Positions 12,901-27,000 of a stretch of 64,000 nt of DNA are shown here, one piece after another (position 1 is the first letter of the stretch; the number at the start of each line of letters is the position of its first letter). The position numbers were made by a program, and so were the translations under genes. A model generated the notes under the pieces. The model had not been told where the DNA came from, searched no databases, and worked only from the letters and a program-made list of their open reading frames with translations. The DNA is from Galbula dea (Eukaryota > Chordata > Aves > Piciformes > Galbulidae), in contig VWZX01010597.1 in assembly GCA_013399015.1 (NCBI GenBank), positions 166,710 to 230,709 on the forward strand, in the 5' to 3' direction.

Positions 12901-14564
12901 CAGACTGGTTGCTGAGGCTGGGAAGTGATGTTATTTGTATGGGGAGTATTAAACACTATGGGGAGGTGATAACTTTGCAGAAGGTGGGAAAGGATGGATT
13001 CTCTTCATAAATAGAAATCTGCACTGCCAGATGTAAATAGACTGAATGAGTCTTCTGATCAGCAACAGACATCTGGCTTTGTAAGATGCTCTCTCTGACT
13101 CCTCAGTCAGCAAAAAGAATGTATCTAAAATGTGATAGCGCAGCACCTCAGAGAGCCCAGGCTTGAGAAGTAACCCCTGAAATGTTTTTAAAGGTGTTAA
13201 AGTCAGTTGGCACTATTATGGACTTAGATAATCTTCTAGATTTAAAAACTTTTTTTAGAAGTTATTGATTTTTTTCTATCTGAAATGGAGCCTTGGCAGC
13301 TATTTTTAAGTTACTATGACTACTTTGACTTGTCCAGCATAAAGGGTGGGGTTAAGCTGACTCTAAAGAAAGGGTCTTCTTTGGACAGTCAATAAAGGCA
13401 TGGGTGTGAAAGCCAAAATATGGAAGAAAAAGCAGGAGAACACATGACCACTTAGACTAAGAAGCTTGGGAGAAGGTCTGGGGCCATCTTTTCACAGTTA
13501 CTTATCTATCACAGTGGACCTTGCTGTTACCTCTGCAGGACACACAATGTCTAATATTTGAAGAAAAAGTAATTATCTCATGTCAGTGGCTCCAGAGTTT
13601 TGTAGAAGCCAGTTAGTTTGAAGCACTTTCTGTTCAAAATGAAATTAGAAGCAAGCTTTTCAAAACAGCTGAGCTACTGAATGTCTCAGTATGATGCTTC
13701 CACATGCATATTTGTGTTTTTGGCATGCAGCTGGCATTATTCCTAGCCTTTCTGAAACAAATGGCCTACTTCTCTGTATTTTTCCCTTTCAAAATCCCAC
13801 CTTGAGAATTTCTGTAGTGTTTTGCATTTCTAAGCTATTTTTCTTTCTCCTCCCACACCCCTGTTTCTGTTAGGCAGGTCTCAGAGTTTACAATGAAGCC
13901 AGGTTTTCAAGAGGTGATAAATTTTGCATGTTGAATGCAATGATAGATTGTGTCAGCATGGGATATTGTTTCTGAAATTGGAGGATGACTTAATGTAATA
14001 AAACAAGCTTTGATAGTGTAAGATCTTTCTTACATTTCTGTTTTCATCAGAATGTAACATATAACTAGCAGGAGACACATGTGTAAGAAAGGGGGAAGGA
14101 AAATAAAAAACATGTCATCATCTTTTCTGTCTGTGCTTTTCAGCTTTATGTATTAAGTAGTTCTGTGTCTATTTAACTACCGATCTTCAGGCTTAGGCCT
14201 GGGTTGACACAAATATGTATAATTCAACTTTTTTTCTTCTCTCTCTACTTCTGGGATGTTGGAAGGATTTCAGGTGTGAGAAGGCCTCCTTGGGAAAGCA
14301 AAATAAAGTGCCAGTTTTTTGGAAATGGACCCAGCAGCAGGTAGAAATCCAAACTCCATTGCTCTGCAGTTTCCATCAGAGGAAAGCAGACCTCTGCAGT
14401 CAGGTTGTCATTGCATGCTAGCGTGGCAGGGGTCTGATGTATTTCAAGCCTCTAAATTTGTCTTTAATGTGTTTTTTATTCCTATATCCTCTTCCCCTCC
14501 CTGTTGGCCAGAGGATGCTTCTTTCGGGATGTAACAGATGCTCTCAGTCCTCCTTAACCAAACT
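12901..14564. other. Unique non-coding DNA
   Basis: I see no supported gene, RNA or repeat in this stretch. Open frames are short and have no recognisable domains. Confidence 0.5.
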
Positions 14565-14758
14565 GTTGGACATTGGAACAGGCTGCCCAGGGGGCGGTGG
14601 AGTCACAGTCCCTGGAGCTGTTTAAAAAACATCTAGATGTAGTACTTAAGGACCTGTTTTAGTTTTAAGAACATGGTTTTAGATGACAGTGATAGGTTGA
14701 TTGTTGGACTTGGTAATCTTAGAGGTCTCTTCCAACCCTGATAATTCTGTGATCCTGT
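14565..14758 (+). mobile_element. CR1 LINE, 3' end fragment
   Basis: This is a typical CR1 3' segment. It holds ggaacaggctgcccagg, the 'ggtggagtcacagtccctggagctgtttaa'-type line, the variable middle, ttggacttggtaatcttag, aggtctcttccaacc and the terminal ataattctgtgatcctgt. The copy is moderately diverged and 5' truncated. It covers only the end of ORF2 and the 3' UTR, so it encodes nothing functional. Confidence 0.9.
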
Positions 14759-15845
14759 AACAGTAGTTTGGTAAAGGCTTCAAAGGAGGTATTTAACAGA
14801 AACAGCTAAAGTTTTAACTGATAATGGGTTTTGTTGACCAAAGAGATTATTAAACAAGTCTTGTTTGACAATCATTTTCAAATAATAACACAGTGCATGC
14901 CAATCTTCCACATGTTTCTGTAATATTTGTGAAAGTTCAGCCAAAACCTGTGGGAAAAAATACCCTCTTTGTAACCTACTGGGACTGAACCAGAAAGTCA
15001 GGGAGAGGACAGAGAAGGTAGGACATTTGCCCTTTCCTCTCAGATTTTTAATCCATATGTCACTACTGGTTGGGGCAGTCACTGGGAGAGTCTTTTCTGC
15101 CATCTCCTCAAGTAAAGAGAGTAAAATCAGGCATCAGTCCTTGAGGGGTTGCTAGTAATGAATAAGAACTGACATGTGGATTGAAGTCTCTGTAAAAGGC
15201 TGTTTGTCATTACATGATGTGCATTGTTTAAGATTTTGCATATGCCCCTAGAGGCTGTGAGAATCTGCCATTTCTTGTAGTAATGAGTGAGCTTTCCAAA
15301 CTGGATTATATGAAGTACAATATTGCAGGCTAATTTTGAGCACTACATTTACTTTGGAAGGTTGCAAGATTTTTAAATCCAATCTGAAATGGTTAAACTA
15401 GAGCTGTCTGATGAAGCATTTTAGGCTTTCTGAAGCAGAATTACAAGAGAAATTGCTTTCACTAAAAGTCAACAAAAAATATTTTGCCCTGCACAGTGTA
15501 AAAATATTTACTTACTGCAGAAGCAGGAAACAAAAATAGCTTCATAGTTCAGACAGCACATATGTAGATGCTTTCCTCAGTACGTACTTTGAGAAGGGCT
15601 CATCCCAGGAAGTCAGTGTCACTTTCTAAGTGAGAGCCTCAGAAAAACAAAGCATTTCTGGTTATGGTGTTATGCTGCCTGCTATGACTGGTGGCTCAGC
15701 CAGTCACTAAACCAAGGACTTCAGATGAAGACACTGGGACTGCTAAATTTCCTTAGCAGCTCAGAAAAACCGTTTCATTTTCAGGTTGTGTAACTCCTTC
15801 CTTCTATTTCTTTACCCCCTTGACCATTCTTTCCATCAATAAAGG
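14759..15845. other. Unique non-coding DNA before an LTR
   Basis: No gene is recognised. The last bases, aaagg at 15841-15845, abut the LTR that follows and resemble the bases at its far side. Confidence 0.5.
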
Positions 15846-16566
15846 TGTCAAGGATCAGGTCTGGGCTGGCCACTAACTGAGTGACAGACACTCTCTGTTT
15901 TCCTCTTTTAACCACAGAAAGGGAAAAGGAATGAGAAAGAGAGAGAGAGACTTGTGGATTGGAAAAGAAAACTAAAACTACTTTATTGAAAATAATAACA
16001 ATAAAATGAAATGTATATACAAATATATAGAAAATCAATATGGAATCCAACTCTCTTGATGACAGCAACATTACTGTCACCACTAATCCTGTGGCAGAAG
16101 TCCCAGAGTGGATTCAGCAGCAGACATGGAGGAGATTCAGGAATTGAATCTTGGAACTGGATTCACAAACTCATGGACTGGGATCAAAGGCAGAAAGGAC
16201 AGATTCCTCCTTGGATGCTGGCCATTGAAGAAGAGAGCTTGACCCTCATGATCCCTCATCTTTATACTGAATATGACGTATATGAAATGGAGGCCCTAAT
16301 TGGTCACCTGAACTGGCCATGCACCCCTGCAGGTGCAGCCTTTTACCCTGCACCCCCAATGTGGGTTACAAGTTTTAGCATTTACTTTGGTCTGTGTATC
16401 AATGCTTAGTACTAGCTCTAAACATTAGGTCTTGTCACTATTAGAAGCAGACACTGTCTGCAAAAACATGCTGTTAACTTCAGAAAGTGCGGTTACTTAG
16501 AAGAGCCTTAGCTGAAAAGTAAAATCACTGAACAGAATTAGTTCTGTTCTAACTCAAACCAGCTCA
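15846..16566 (-). mobile_element. Solo LTR of an endogenous retrovirus (copy 1)
   Basis: On the minus strand the element begins TGAGCTGGTTTG and ends CCTTGACA, so it has the TG...CA ends of a retroviral LTR. It carries a TATA box (AGTATAAAG, 16260-16268) and, 273 nt downstream, a polyadenylation signal (AATAAAG; AATAAA at 15982-15987), giving a U3-R-U5 order on this strand. A palindrome (16530-16549) sits near the start of U3. The flanks share aagg (possibly aaagg), so the target-site duplication is less certain than in copies 2 and 3. No gag, pol or env lies beside it, as expected after LTR-LTR recombination. It aligns along its length with copy 2, including indels. The exact retroviral family was not identified. 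Confidence 0.8.
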
Positions 16567-19500
16567 AAGGGTTAAGTGAGTTGCTTTCTGAAACTGTTAA
16601 GAAATCAAAAGAAAAGGAGTTTACAATGTAGCTCAGCTTTTGACTTTTCCAAATTGCTTCCTTTTCTTTGGGATGTCTCTACTACATCTGTAAATTGATT
16701 GCAGCTGATAGGCTGGGTCAGCACTGTGAGTTGGGCAAGAGCACTGCCTGAGTGTGGGTAAGAGTGCTGGATGGATGTGCTTGTTGTCCTGTGTGGTGGT
16801 CACAATTGGTGCTGGCTGCATGGTGGTGGGGCAGAGACCAGGGCAGGTGGTACTGAACACGAGGAATGAAAGTTGCAGGCAAATGCTGTCTACATAAAAC
16901 TCACCCTGTGCCTCCTGGCTGCCAGGCAGGCTTTTGTCAGTGCTGACAGCCTGTCTCTTTCACGAGCATCAAATTCTTCCCAGCACTAAAATAAATCTCA
17001 AATTGAGCCATGACTGATAAAGAATCCACATGTCCTTGTTACCTTCTATGTGCTTCTGTCTCCTGTCTCCACTAGAACGGTTCCTTAACCAACTCTCAGT
17101 GAGCAAACAGATGGGAAGTGAGTGAATCTAGCAGCCATCTTCCCCTCTGGTGACTCAGCTGCTCTAGGCTTTGGGATGGAGGCTCCCAATGGTGCGGTTT
17201 ACATGATAATTTAATTCTAAAGAAAGAGGACATGTATGTTTCTGGCAGTTGTGTAATTAGTGCAGGTCCTCAGCAGACACACCACCATTCTTTATGCTTC
17301 TTATAGGGAAAGCTAAAGTAAAAGACAGGTTTTATCAGACAGTAGTTTTCCAAGGCAGGAGTCAAAGCCTTAGCTGGAATGAGTGAAAAGCTAATCCAAA
17401 AGAATGACTTCAGCTTCACTTCCTGCCTTCAAGCTACTGTGGCCTTTGATTTCCACATACAGAACTTGGATATGCCTTAGGGGCTGCAACAGGGAGCGAG
17501 GATATACACAGGGAATATGATCAGTGTTATCTTATGTTTTGATTGGCTACATACTGACCATATCTACTTTGGTTCTGGTTTAAGTTGAATTAATTGTATT
17601 CATCCCAAACATTTATGCCTTTACTCTGTTGGTATCAGAAATACAAGTATTTCTGAAAAACTGCAGAAAACTTCGAAAGAGGAGAAGGAAATGAATAATT
17701 TGAAATTTCTTCTAATTTTTACTATTTTTATAATAGCACTTTTTGAGGAGTGTTGGACAGGGTGGGAAAGATCTCCATCTCAGCCCATGTTGGAAGACAA
17801 GAGGGCAATAAGATTAAAAGCAATGAGGCAGAAAAAGTACCTACTTCAATTCTGAGAAATTACCAGAATTGCAAGAGTTATGCCTCTGCTTTCAGGTGGA
17901 TTTATTTTCCCTGAAGCCACAGAGATGAGTCCTGACAAACACCATCTCACTTTGGAGAAGAGTAAACAGTTTGTACTTCAGAAACTCATGACCATGGAAG
18001 ATGAAATACACTGAATATTAGTAGTTCCCTGGTGCTCACCCTGGCCTGACTGTTGGTGAGGTGGTTTGCTCTCCTGGAGTTACCACAGGTAACAAATAAT
18101 TACACCTGAATTCAATCCATTTGATCCTAAGACATTCTTTTGGAGAGGTTAAAAAGAAAACAGACAAGTGTCTTTGCGTATAAGTGCTTTTATCCCAAGC
18201 TAAAAATTCTCCCTTTATATACACCCAAGCTATGGTTCAGACTACTGCAAAGTATCCCTGCTGATGTGACTCCACTGGAAGAATTATAGGATAGAGGGAA
18301 AAGTTTGATTACAGATGAGCCAGGTTTCTCTATCTTGTTCCTGCTTTCATGCTTTTTTCATCGTTTTTGTTTGTTTGTTTGTTTTTAATTGAATTCTATG
18401 GTGAGAATCTGTACCTCTGCCTCTTTAATCTTCCACTCTGAATTCGTTTGCAATGTGATAGATGGAGTTTGTGCTCCAGGATGTGTCAGCGGGACCATGA
18501 TAATGCATCTCAAATGGTAAAAGTCTGCATCTTAATTGATTACCCGTGATCCTCTTTGGCCACATCCTCTGCTACAAATTCAGCACCAGGGGCACACAGA
18601 GAAGGGTGAAGGGAAGGGAGAAGGCAATGAAGAGTTTTAAAAGGATTTGCGTTAATTCCTCCAAGATGTTCCTATGTGATGTTTCTCAGTCAATATGAGA
18701 TTAGATTGAAGAGAGGATGGCCATTGTTAATCCTCTTCTACCCATTCCCACAATGGGTATAAATATGGGAACAAAACACAAAAACTTTCAGAGGACTTTT
18801 TTTATTGCTGTTTTCTATTTTTCTCTTCACTGCACATCAAGGAGGACATTGAAGATCAGAGTCTTTTTGGTCTTGTTTTTCCCAGGAAGGCAAGTAGTCA
18901 AGAGGGAATACCACATAAGTGCTGGACAGTGAGGCTCTCTGGTTCCTTCTGCAGCTGCAGACCTCTTGGCCCAGAGCTGTAATTGTAGCCAGGCAGAATG
19001 AGCCTTTCTCCTTCTGGCAAGGTTGGAGGTAAAGGGCAGCGATTGAGGGTCTGTGTTCCCTTTAAGAAAGACCATGCAATTCAAACTTTGTCATTATCAT
19101 GCATCTTCTGGGAATTTTATAGCACATTTTTGTTAGAAATAAAGGTCCTTTGCATTCACTAATGTCAGCACGGAGACTAAGGAGTCTTTCCATTCAGCCA
19201 GGCCAGGTATGACGTGAACCATTTCAATTCCAGTTTGTCCATCTGATCTGTTCTCTTACCTTTCCCTTTATTAATGTATATCTAGCTTATTTACATGCTT
19301 GGAAGAATGGGAAGCACTTCATTCCCTCCATGTGCACTTGCTGCACCACTATAAACATCTTCACATCTTGTTTGAAATTACTTTAAAGAACTCCTGTATT
19401 CATGCTGTCTTACGTATCTTCCCCAGAGTAAGAATATATGCTACAAAATAGGTCACTGTGCATATTTTTTCTTACATATCAGACTGACACTGAAGTGGGG

Positions 19501-22500
19501 AGCAAGTGAAGAGAGCAGAGAAGTGGGGAGGAAGAAGATATTTTCTTTCTTCGTTCCTCCACCTCTTATTTTTTCCCTATTAACAAAAGAAAGAAAAAAT
19601 GAAATTCATCAAAAATTAATGTAAGATGCAAGCCTGATCTTCCACTAGGCTCTGCCTAAATTTGAACATCCTGATTTCTGATGGCAAGTTCCCTATGTTC
19701 TGCCAGTGTAAATCCTTGAAGAAAACTGAGGTCATGATAATAAGCATTTCTATGGTAACTTTTATCATAAGGTTCTAAAGTAATTCACTAACCTAACTTT
19801 GGAATAACCTTCTGAAACAATTAGTTATCAGTTCTCCTCTTGCACATACAGAAAAGCAGTGCTGCAGAACATTGAAACAACTTTCCCAAAGGTGTTCATA
19901 GACTGTAGTGTAACTCAAGACCAAGGCACAGGTCTCAAGGCCCCAAAACTGATGCTTTGAGCACAGGGCCATACTCTTTAAGGCAGTCTACCACCAGGCA
20001 AAGTGACAAGTGGGACTTAGTTCCTCCTTTTCAGTCAGCACCATAGCAGTGGAGAGTTTCTGTTTCATTTACTTTTGGTCAAGTTTTTCCCTGTAGGGAA
20101 ATAAATAATCCATTTGCTGTTTCTGTCTGACACTTCATCTAACGTGCATGGCTCAGACATCTAAAACACAGGTGACCAGAAATAGAATCTGTTTTAAATA
20201 TGTAATTGTCCAATTTCTTTCAAGATTCTGGAAAAATATTCCCTATGACACACAGGAACTTTAAGTAGGTTTCATAGGCACCACCTGTCATTTTCAAGCA
20301 GAAGATTGATAAGGCTTGGCATCAACTTTATCCACAGTCTTTCTTTTCCCTGTCCCCTCCTTGAATATGTTTTTATCCCTTACCTCAGTATCTGACTTTG
20401 ATGAACTTTCTGTCAGTCTCCAGAGTAGCCCATCCAACACATCAGCTACCAGCAAAGCAGGGGTGTATTGTTCTTCCAGCACAGAAAGTGAAGGGAAGAG
20501 CAGTTCAGAGGTTGTTTTTACCCACTAGTGCTAGCCTTCCTCTGTTCTCTCTCTCTCGTAGTGGCTGTGAGGTGGAAAGGGAGCATGGATACCCTCAACA
20601 CTGATCTCTGCTGGCTGGGCTCCAACTGCTCCTTTAGTTGTATGCAACCTTGGCTGAACTCAGTGGTTAGCTCAAGCATATAATAAAAATCCCCTCCCAT
20701 GCCCCAAAAGTGTTTTAATTGCCTTTCTTCACTTGTACATCTTTGTGGGTCACAGTTGGCCAATTCATCATGAAAGTACCAGCCAAGCCTTGAAAACCAA
20801 GCCTTTTTTTATTGTAGGCAGAAGTGTGCTTTCAGAAACTAGGCAGTTAAGGCATATTCTCCATAAAAGAAACAGGAAATAGCATGTAACATCCATTACT
20901 GTCCTGACGGAAACAAAATCAGGGCCTTGTCTTCCATCTTTTCACCTGGAGCTCACGCCACCCAAAGCAGGCTTCCCAAAAGTCCCAGGGCTCTTGAAAA
21001 GATCAGCAGACAGGACTTGCTGTAATTATTTGGGGTTAGTCTAGCATCTATGCTCAACTCATTCTCTTCTTTCCTTTGCCTTGTAAGAGTTTTTATCCCC
21101 TGCTTGTTTAATCAAGTATAGTTACCATTTTGCTTCAAAGAGCTCAGATATATTTCCTTTCAGGTGCAGCTTTAATGAACAGTGAATTTAACTCCAGTCA
21201 CCCATAACACTCTTAACTGATTTAAGCTTTCTCTTTCCTGACTTCAGGGGCTACTCAAGGAAACTCTCCTCCCTCCCAAACCAAGGTCTCTTCCACCCTG
21301 ATTGATTCACCATTGCCTCTTACATCTCAGCTGGAGCTGAAAAGCTCCACCCGCTGCTATTACTCAGCAGTAATTGCACTGCATTTCCATGCAGGCCTCA
21401 AGCATTCATCATCAGGATGACTCAATAAGGCAGCCTTGTGTTGATGAAAGGCCTTTGAACCTCTATCTCTCTTGCACATGCAACAGCCACCTTCTGGATA
21501 AACTCTGGTGTGTTTTGGAGGGGGGGAAGGGAGAATATGTTTTATGATGAATAACTCACTTGCCAAAATTTCTCCTCTCCTCCATATTCTGAGGCTGTCT
21601 GAGAACCAATCAAGTAATCCTTGCAGTCATATGTTATGACTGAGTATTTTCCATGAGTGATGCTCCGTGTGTAGCTCATCTTCAGGCAATCCAAAATCAA
21701 AGGTGCATGCCAGATGCACCTTATTTTGGCTGTGTGGGGTCCAGTCTAAAAGCCAGGGCCTTGATGTCCCCCAGGAGACCAAAATTCCATGGCTCTATCT
21801 CATCTGTTCACTGCTGGATATGCAGGTTGGGACCCTTCAGCTGGGCTTGAGCTCTTGCCACGGCTACACTCTTGACCAGGCTTTAGACTTATGTGCTCAA
21901 ACTCCTCCCCTGCCACAGACCAAGTTCTCTTCCTTGTCTTCTTGTTTGTCTAAAACCAGCCAAAGTACTAGCACTGATTACTCTCAGGGCCAAACAAAAG
22001 GGCAGGAGAGAGCTGAAGATGAAATGTCCACTTGTTTCTCTCTAAAGCTATTTCTCCTGCTGTGTGGCATGGAGGGACTCAGAGATATTGATTGGTTACC
22101 GGGGGGTTATTTCTGTTCCTGTGCTGGGCAAATATAAATCTGGGATTAAAGTCTCCAGGGAGCTCAAAATTCACTTTTCATAACCATTATGTAATATTCC
22201 CTTGCAGCTTTCTGGCAGAACATTCCTGCTAACTAAATCATAAGAACGTATCTGAAAAGCAAGCAGAGCATATACCTACAGGGTCATACAACATTTATTT
22301 ACCACTTGCAGCTCTTTTTTTTTTTTTTCATTTTGTTGTGGTATATGATTTATGCAGCTCTGGGAAGATGCAACAGCCTTGTCAGGAGACAAACTCGGAT
22401 CCAAGAAAACAAACACCACTCTGGCACTGCCACAAGCTCTGTTGTATCATCTACTTGTGCCTTGGGTCACTCTAGCCCTGGGGAACAGTGGTGTTTCTGA

Positions 22501-23369
22501 GTGCTTAAGGGTGATGAGGCTGAACAGGTTGCTGGGTGAGAAGTGTCAGATGGAGCTGCTGAACAAGTGTTCCTCCTTCACTTCTGTGGGTTTTCTTTGA
22601 TCTCCTTTATACAAGCTGTGGAATGGATCACTATATGTTTATAGACATCTACATCTACATCCACGTATATCTGAAAGAGTCTCTATATGTGAATATATGC
22701 ACCCATATATAGCCCCATACTGATAACTATTGTCAGTTTGAGGGAGGAAGTAACAGGCTTGAAATATAGCAGACTTGCATACTTGTACCAGTGGGATTGC
22801 ATCAAAGCTGCCTGAGAATATAAACAGACTACTTTTTCCCCCAACTATCAACACTGAAAATTCAGCCTATTGGGCAACTTATGTAAAATATAAAGAAAAA
22901 GGGATAGTTGCCAGATCTTTCAGGTTGGGAAAGATGATTTTTTTTTTCTTCTTTTTAATTTAAAAATGTAATAAAAAATGTGATAAAATTTACCTCCTCT
23001 AACTGGGAAACATTGTTCTCTCCTAACCATTTCTGTAACAGGCTTTCTTACATTCTCAAAGGTTATTTTATCTGGAGTTTTGAAAGGGTAACACCCTGCA
23101 TGGAACTAAAGATACAGACCAGTGTATATAGTTTTGAAAACTAAATTTCATTATGTAGTGTTAGGTACCCAAACATCTTGACAAACCTGGCCCACTTTTC
23201 CTCTGTAGGTGAGGGTCACAAATGTTAAGAATAACCAATGATTTGATGTAGCACCAGTCACTGGGGCACACAGTTGTTTGATCTTATGTACTCCAGAACT
23301 CCTCAGAAAGCTGAGAAAGAAAAAAAATATCCTCCAGTCCTCCAGTTTTCCAATTTTATGCACTTTAAT
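16567..23369. other. Unique non-coding DNA
   Basis: In these 6.8 kb I find no recognisable host gene or well-preserved transposon. Small features are a T-rich GTTT repeat near 18368-18386 and a 14-T run at 22315-22328. The 156-codon open frame at 21667-22137 has no domain I recognise, no convincing splice context and a composition like its surroundings. Confidence 0.5.
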
Positions 23370-23520
23370 TGCTAAATCAAATAATTAAACAGAAGCAAAA
23401 CATAAAATAAATATTAACCCAATTTATTATAATTTACTTTGATATAAAAAAGCAATTAATCTACTTATCAGGTTAATTAAACCATAATAAATAAATCAAC
23501 AACCTTATGAGCTTTATCTA
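23370..23520. other. AT-rich patch
   Basis: This is a strongly AT-rich stretch with many AATAAA, TTAATTAA-like and ATTTA words. It looks like a nuclear-matrix-attachment type of composition or simply AT-rich intron. A second similar patch lies at 24880-24985. No gene is present. Confidence 0.4.
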
Positions 23521-24000
23521 ATACAGTGGAAGACAGCAGTTAGTTGCCAGCCATAAGTAAGGTAGCATTATCAGCACCAGCTGAAACATCTTCTTCCACC
23601 TGAAACCCAGATATAACAAGGTGTCAGTCACCAGATTAAAGGTGATACTGGTGTTCATTAAGGTGGTCTGTTCAAATTACAGATGGTCTGGTGTTAGCCA
23701 ATATCTCTGCTTTGCTTACAGAAGTTGTATAAAAATATCCTGCTACATGTCAAAATGACACAGCTTTTTACATGTAAAATTTAAATGGAAATGTACAGAC
23801 AAATACTTTCAGGATTAATCACACAGAATTCCCAATCTGGAATTTTGTGCATGCTTGATGCTGGAAAGAGTTTGTTTAGTTTAGGAATGCCTTTGGTGTT
23901 CAGAGTATATTAATTATTTGTCATTAACAGGAAAATCCTTGGATTACCTGAACACGCACAAGTGTCAGAAACCCTCTTTTAGTGAGACTGATGTTAGAAC

Positions 24001-24035
24001 CACAACAAGAGTATCACAACAAGTATCACAACAAG
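24001..24035. repeat. Short tandem repeat, 12-bp unit
   Basis: About three copies of TATCACAACAAG occur in a row; the last two are identical and the first is shortened and altered (CACAACAAGAG). It falls in otherwise unique DNA. It is a small minisatellite-like expansion with no coding meaning apparent. Confidence 0.8.
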
Positions 24036-27000
24036 ACAACCCCTCAGATGATTTTCTCTATAGGCAATATGGTTTCTGTGACTTACATTGGAAAGTTTCA
24101 GGTAGTTAGCACATTCAGAAAATTGTTTAGCAGTTTCTTTGAAACACTTGTTTAATATTGATAACTGTCCTTAACCAGATGTCAGGTCTGATGATCCTGG
24201 GCATTGTAGCACACTTGTCCACCTTTTGTAGCTGCTTGGAAAGGCAGATGAAACACAGAAGTCTTTAGGGGTGGTAGTAATGTGATGGCAGCAGCAGGAA
24301 CAGTGAGTTTCAGTGGGAATTATGTAGTTTATCTGACTTCCTCATAACTCCTGCTCGCCAGTTTCCTGGCAAATTAAAGTGGGATTCTTCTGAATTCACC
24401 AGCATTGCTTGGTGTATTCTGCCTTTCCATGTAGAAGACAATCCTACGTGATCATAAGGAAAATAAAAATCCCCATCAAACAGAGAATGTATAGATGTTT
24501 TAATATCATGGCTCAATGGATAGATGCCCTTATTCTATCCTACAAAAGACCTAGCTCAAAAATTACTTGAAAGTGCAAAGCTAGCAAAATGCTGGTACTA
24601 AAGACAGTAATTCTGTCAGCTCCATGTGGCCATTGCTAACCTGGAGAGACCCAGAGAACTGATTTTTGGTAATTCAGTGCTTGTTTCCACCTATATATCG
24701 AAACAGGCAAATTTAAGAGAAAATATTACCTTTTGTCATCACCAGAACATAGGGGTTTACCTGTACACACTTTAAGCAAAATCACACTTTAGGCACAGAT
24801 CTGTCTCTGCCTGCTAGCACAGCCTCCAGAAGAGAAAAGCCTGATCCCAGTTGGATCCCCTTATTCTAACTAGATTAAAATGTGGCTTAAAAAATTTTAT
24901 TGATAACTTGATAATTTACTAATTATAGATTTTTTTATTAATAAAATAATTAGTTATTTATGTAATTAACAAATCAGATTTTATTACGAAGGGGAAGTAT
25001 TTGTAAAAACTTTTGCAAGTAGCAAAAGGTTCTGCTGTTCCTGGTAATGATGTTGGGGATCACTGGGTCCTAGTGCATTACACAGAGCCCACTTTCCTTT
25101 CCCCCTTGAAGATAAACCAGACTCATGACAGAACAGGGCTCAGCTGATTCATCTGGAAGGCTACAATGGTCCCTCCTGTACGACATGATGCAACTGAGGT
25201 ACATCAAGAAGCAGAAAAATATTGAGGCACATTCCCCAGTGCAGGAAATGCCACTGCTAGGAACAGGCTTGGAGAGCTGCACATGGCAATGATGGGGCAT
25301 GGAGGGGTTGCCAAAGGCAAAGATCACCCTAGTGTTGCTGTGGGTGGTTGCAATAAACAAAAAGCACCGGCCTTCTGCAAAACACAGCTGAACTCTAGTA
25401 GTAGTCTCCATGGAGTTTTCTACAGCATTATCTCCAGTTTGTTCTTCTGTTGCTGGCTGCTCTTGGCACTGCAGTGTTTTGAAGTAATGACTTTCTCGTC
25501 AGGTGAAATCTTCCCAGCCTGACTGTGAGGCTGGCCAGGTTTCTCCTGCTTCCTCCTTCTCTGGAAATTTTGTTCATCAAGAGAAAGCACCTTTCTGTAT
25601 GTATTACACCTCCTGATTGACAGGCTAGGAAGAAAGTGCAATTTGTAATGTTGAAGTGAGCTTGACAGGAATAAACTAGCAACTCTGATGTTTTTGCTTT
25701 GCAACTATGTTGAGAGATAAATTGATCTGACTTCTTCATTGTTTTAGCTGTGCAAGACAGTACACGACTGGAGCAAATAGAATGAGGTTCTAGTAACCAG
25801 CAGCCAAACAAAGATACAAGATACATAGGTGGAGAGAATGAACAAGGTTTTAAACAGTAAGTATCTTTTTTAAAAAATGCCTTTATGAAGATTAGAGACT
25901 ATGTACTTGTGCCATTATTCCAGCCAAAAGGGAAGCATTGATGATGTAATTTATGATTAGTTTGAAACCTTTATCTGCTGCTTAAGATTTGCTTCAAGTT
26001 TAAGACAAGAGAGGATATGCAGTGATTAAAGGCCAGGACTGGGAATCCAAGACTCCAGAGTCCTACACTCATCTACACTGAATTTAATTCAGGGTTTGTC
26101 CTTTTGCCTCTCAACACATTTCTCTCCTGTGTCCCCTTTCCCAATAAAATAGCTCCTTTTCTGCCACCATTGTCTGAATTATACCTTCCTCTGATGGCCA
26201 CACTTAAAAATATATTAAAGATTGGAAAAATCCCAGAAAAAGGAAAAAAACCAACAACAAAACAAAACAAACCAGAACAAAATCTGATTACAAGGTCTGG
26301 GTAAACTCCATTACCAAAAAAGCTCACACAGAATATCAAAACCCAGTATCACTCTGGAACCCCTTCTAAGTCGTTAACCACGGCCTCACAGGCTCTGAAG
26401 GCCAAAGGGTGTTTTCTATGGCACCACCTTTGCAGACTCCACAGGCCACCTAAAAATCTAGGTCAGAGCTAAGTTACTTCTGCAACTACATGGGTGTAAG
26501 TGAAGAGCATTTCCGAAGGCAAGGGGAGGGGACCCGAGTTCCTGCCTGTACAGAGGTTGTAGCAGGGGAGTATTTAGCTGGAGGCAAAGCATTTTGTGCA
26601 GGAGCTACTGAGGTGTCTCTAGTGGGGCTGGTACACCCCTGCATGACACTAAGACCCACAGGCTTGAAAGAAGAACCATTGCTAAAATTCTGTGTCTCCA
26701 GCTTCTGCATTCAAAAGGAATACTTTGGGTGGTAGTCTTCCTGTAATCCCACAGTGATGTCCTCCCTGTGGCTTCTTCTTACAAAGCTATGGGGCTTTCT
26801 AAAGATAACTTTTCACCCTGTAGAATATCAACGCCCTTACCAGATCTGTCTCATAGCCCCTTCCCATTCTTACACCAATACAATTAGTTCTGCCTCTATT
26901 CCTGCCCTGGACCCTTCTGCCTTTAGAGCATATGTTGGTGAAAAAGGAACAAAAATGAGACTCAACATTGACATTTGGAGGTGGGTAAAAGTAGTGGAGA

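Noticed and set aside
16011..16409. 132-codon open frame, with a similar translation at 28973-29293
   Set aside because: The two translations resemble each other because both lie in copies of the same LTR, read against the LTR's own strand. They are not a conserved host protein.
21667..22137. 156-codon open frame, the longest outside the retrotransposon
   Set aside because: It has no domain, no splice context and local composition like the surroundings. A frame of this length can arise by chance in 64 kb with six frames.
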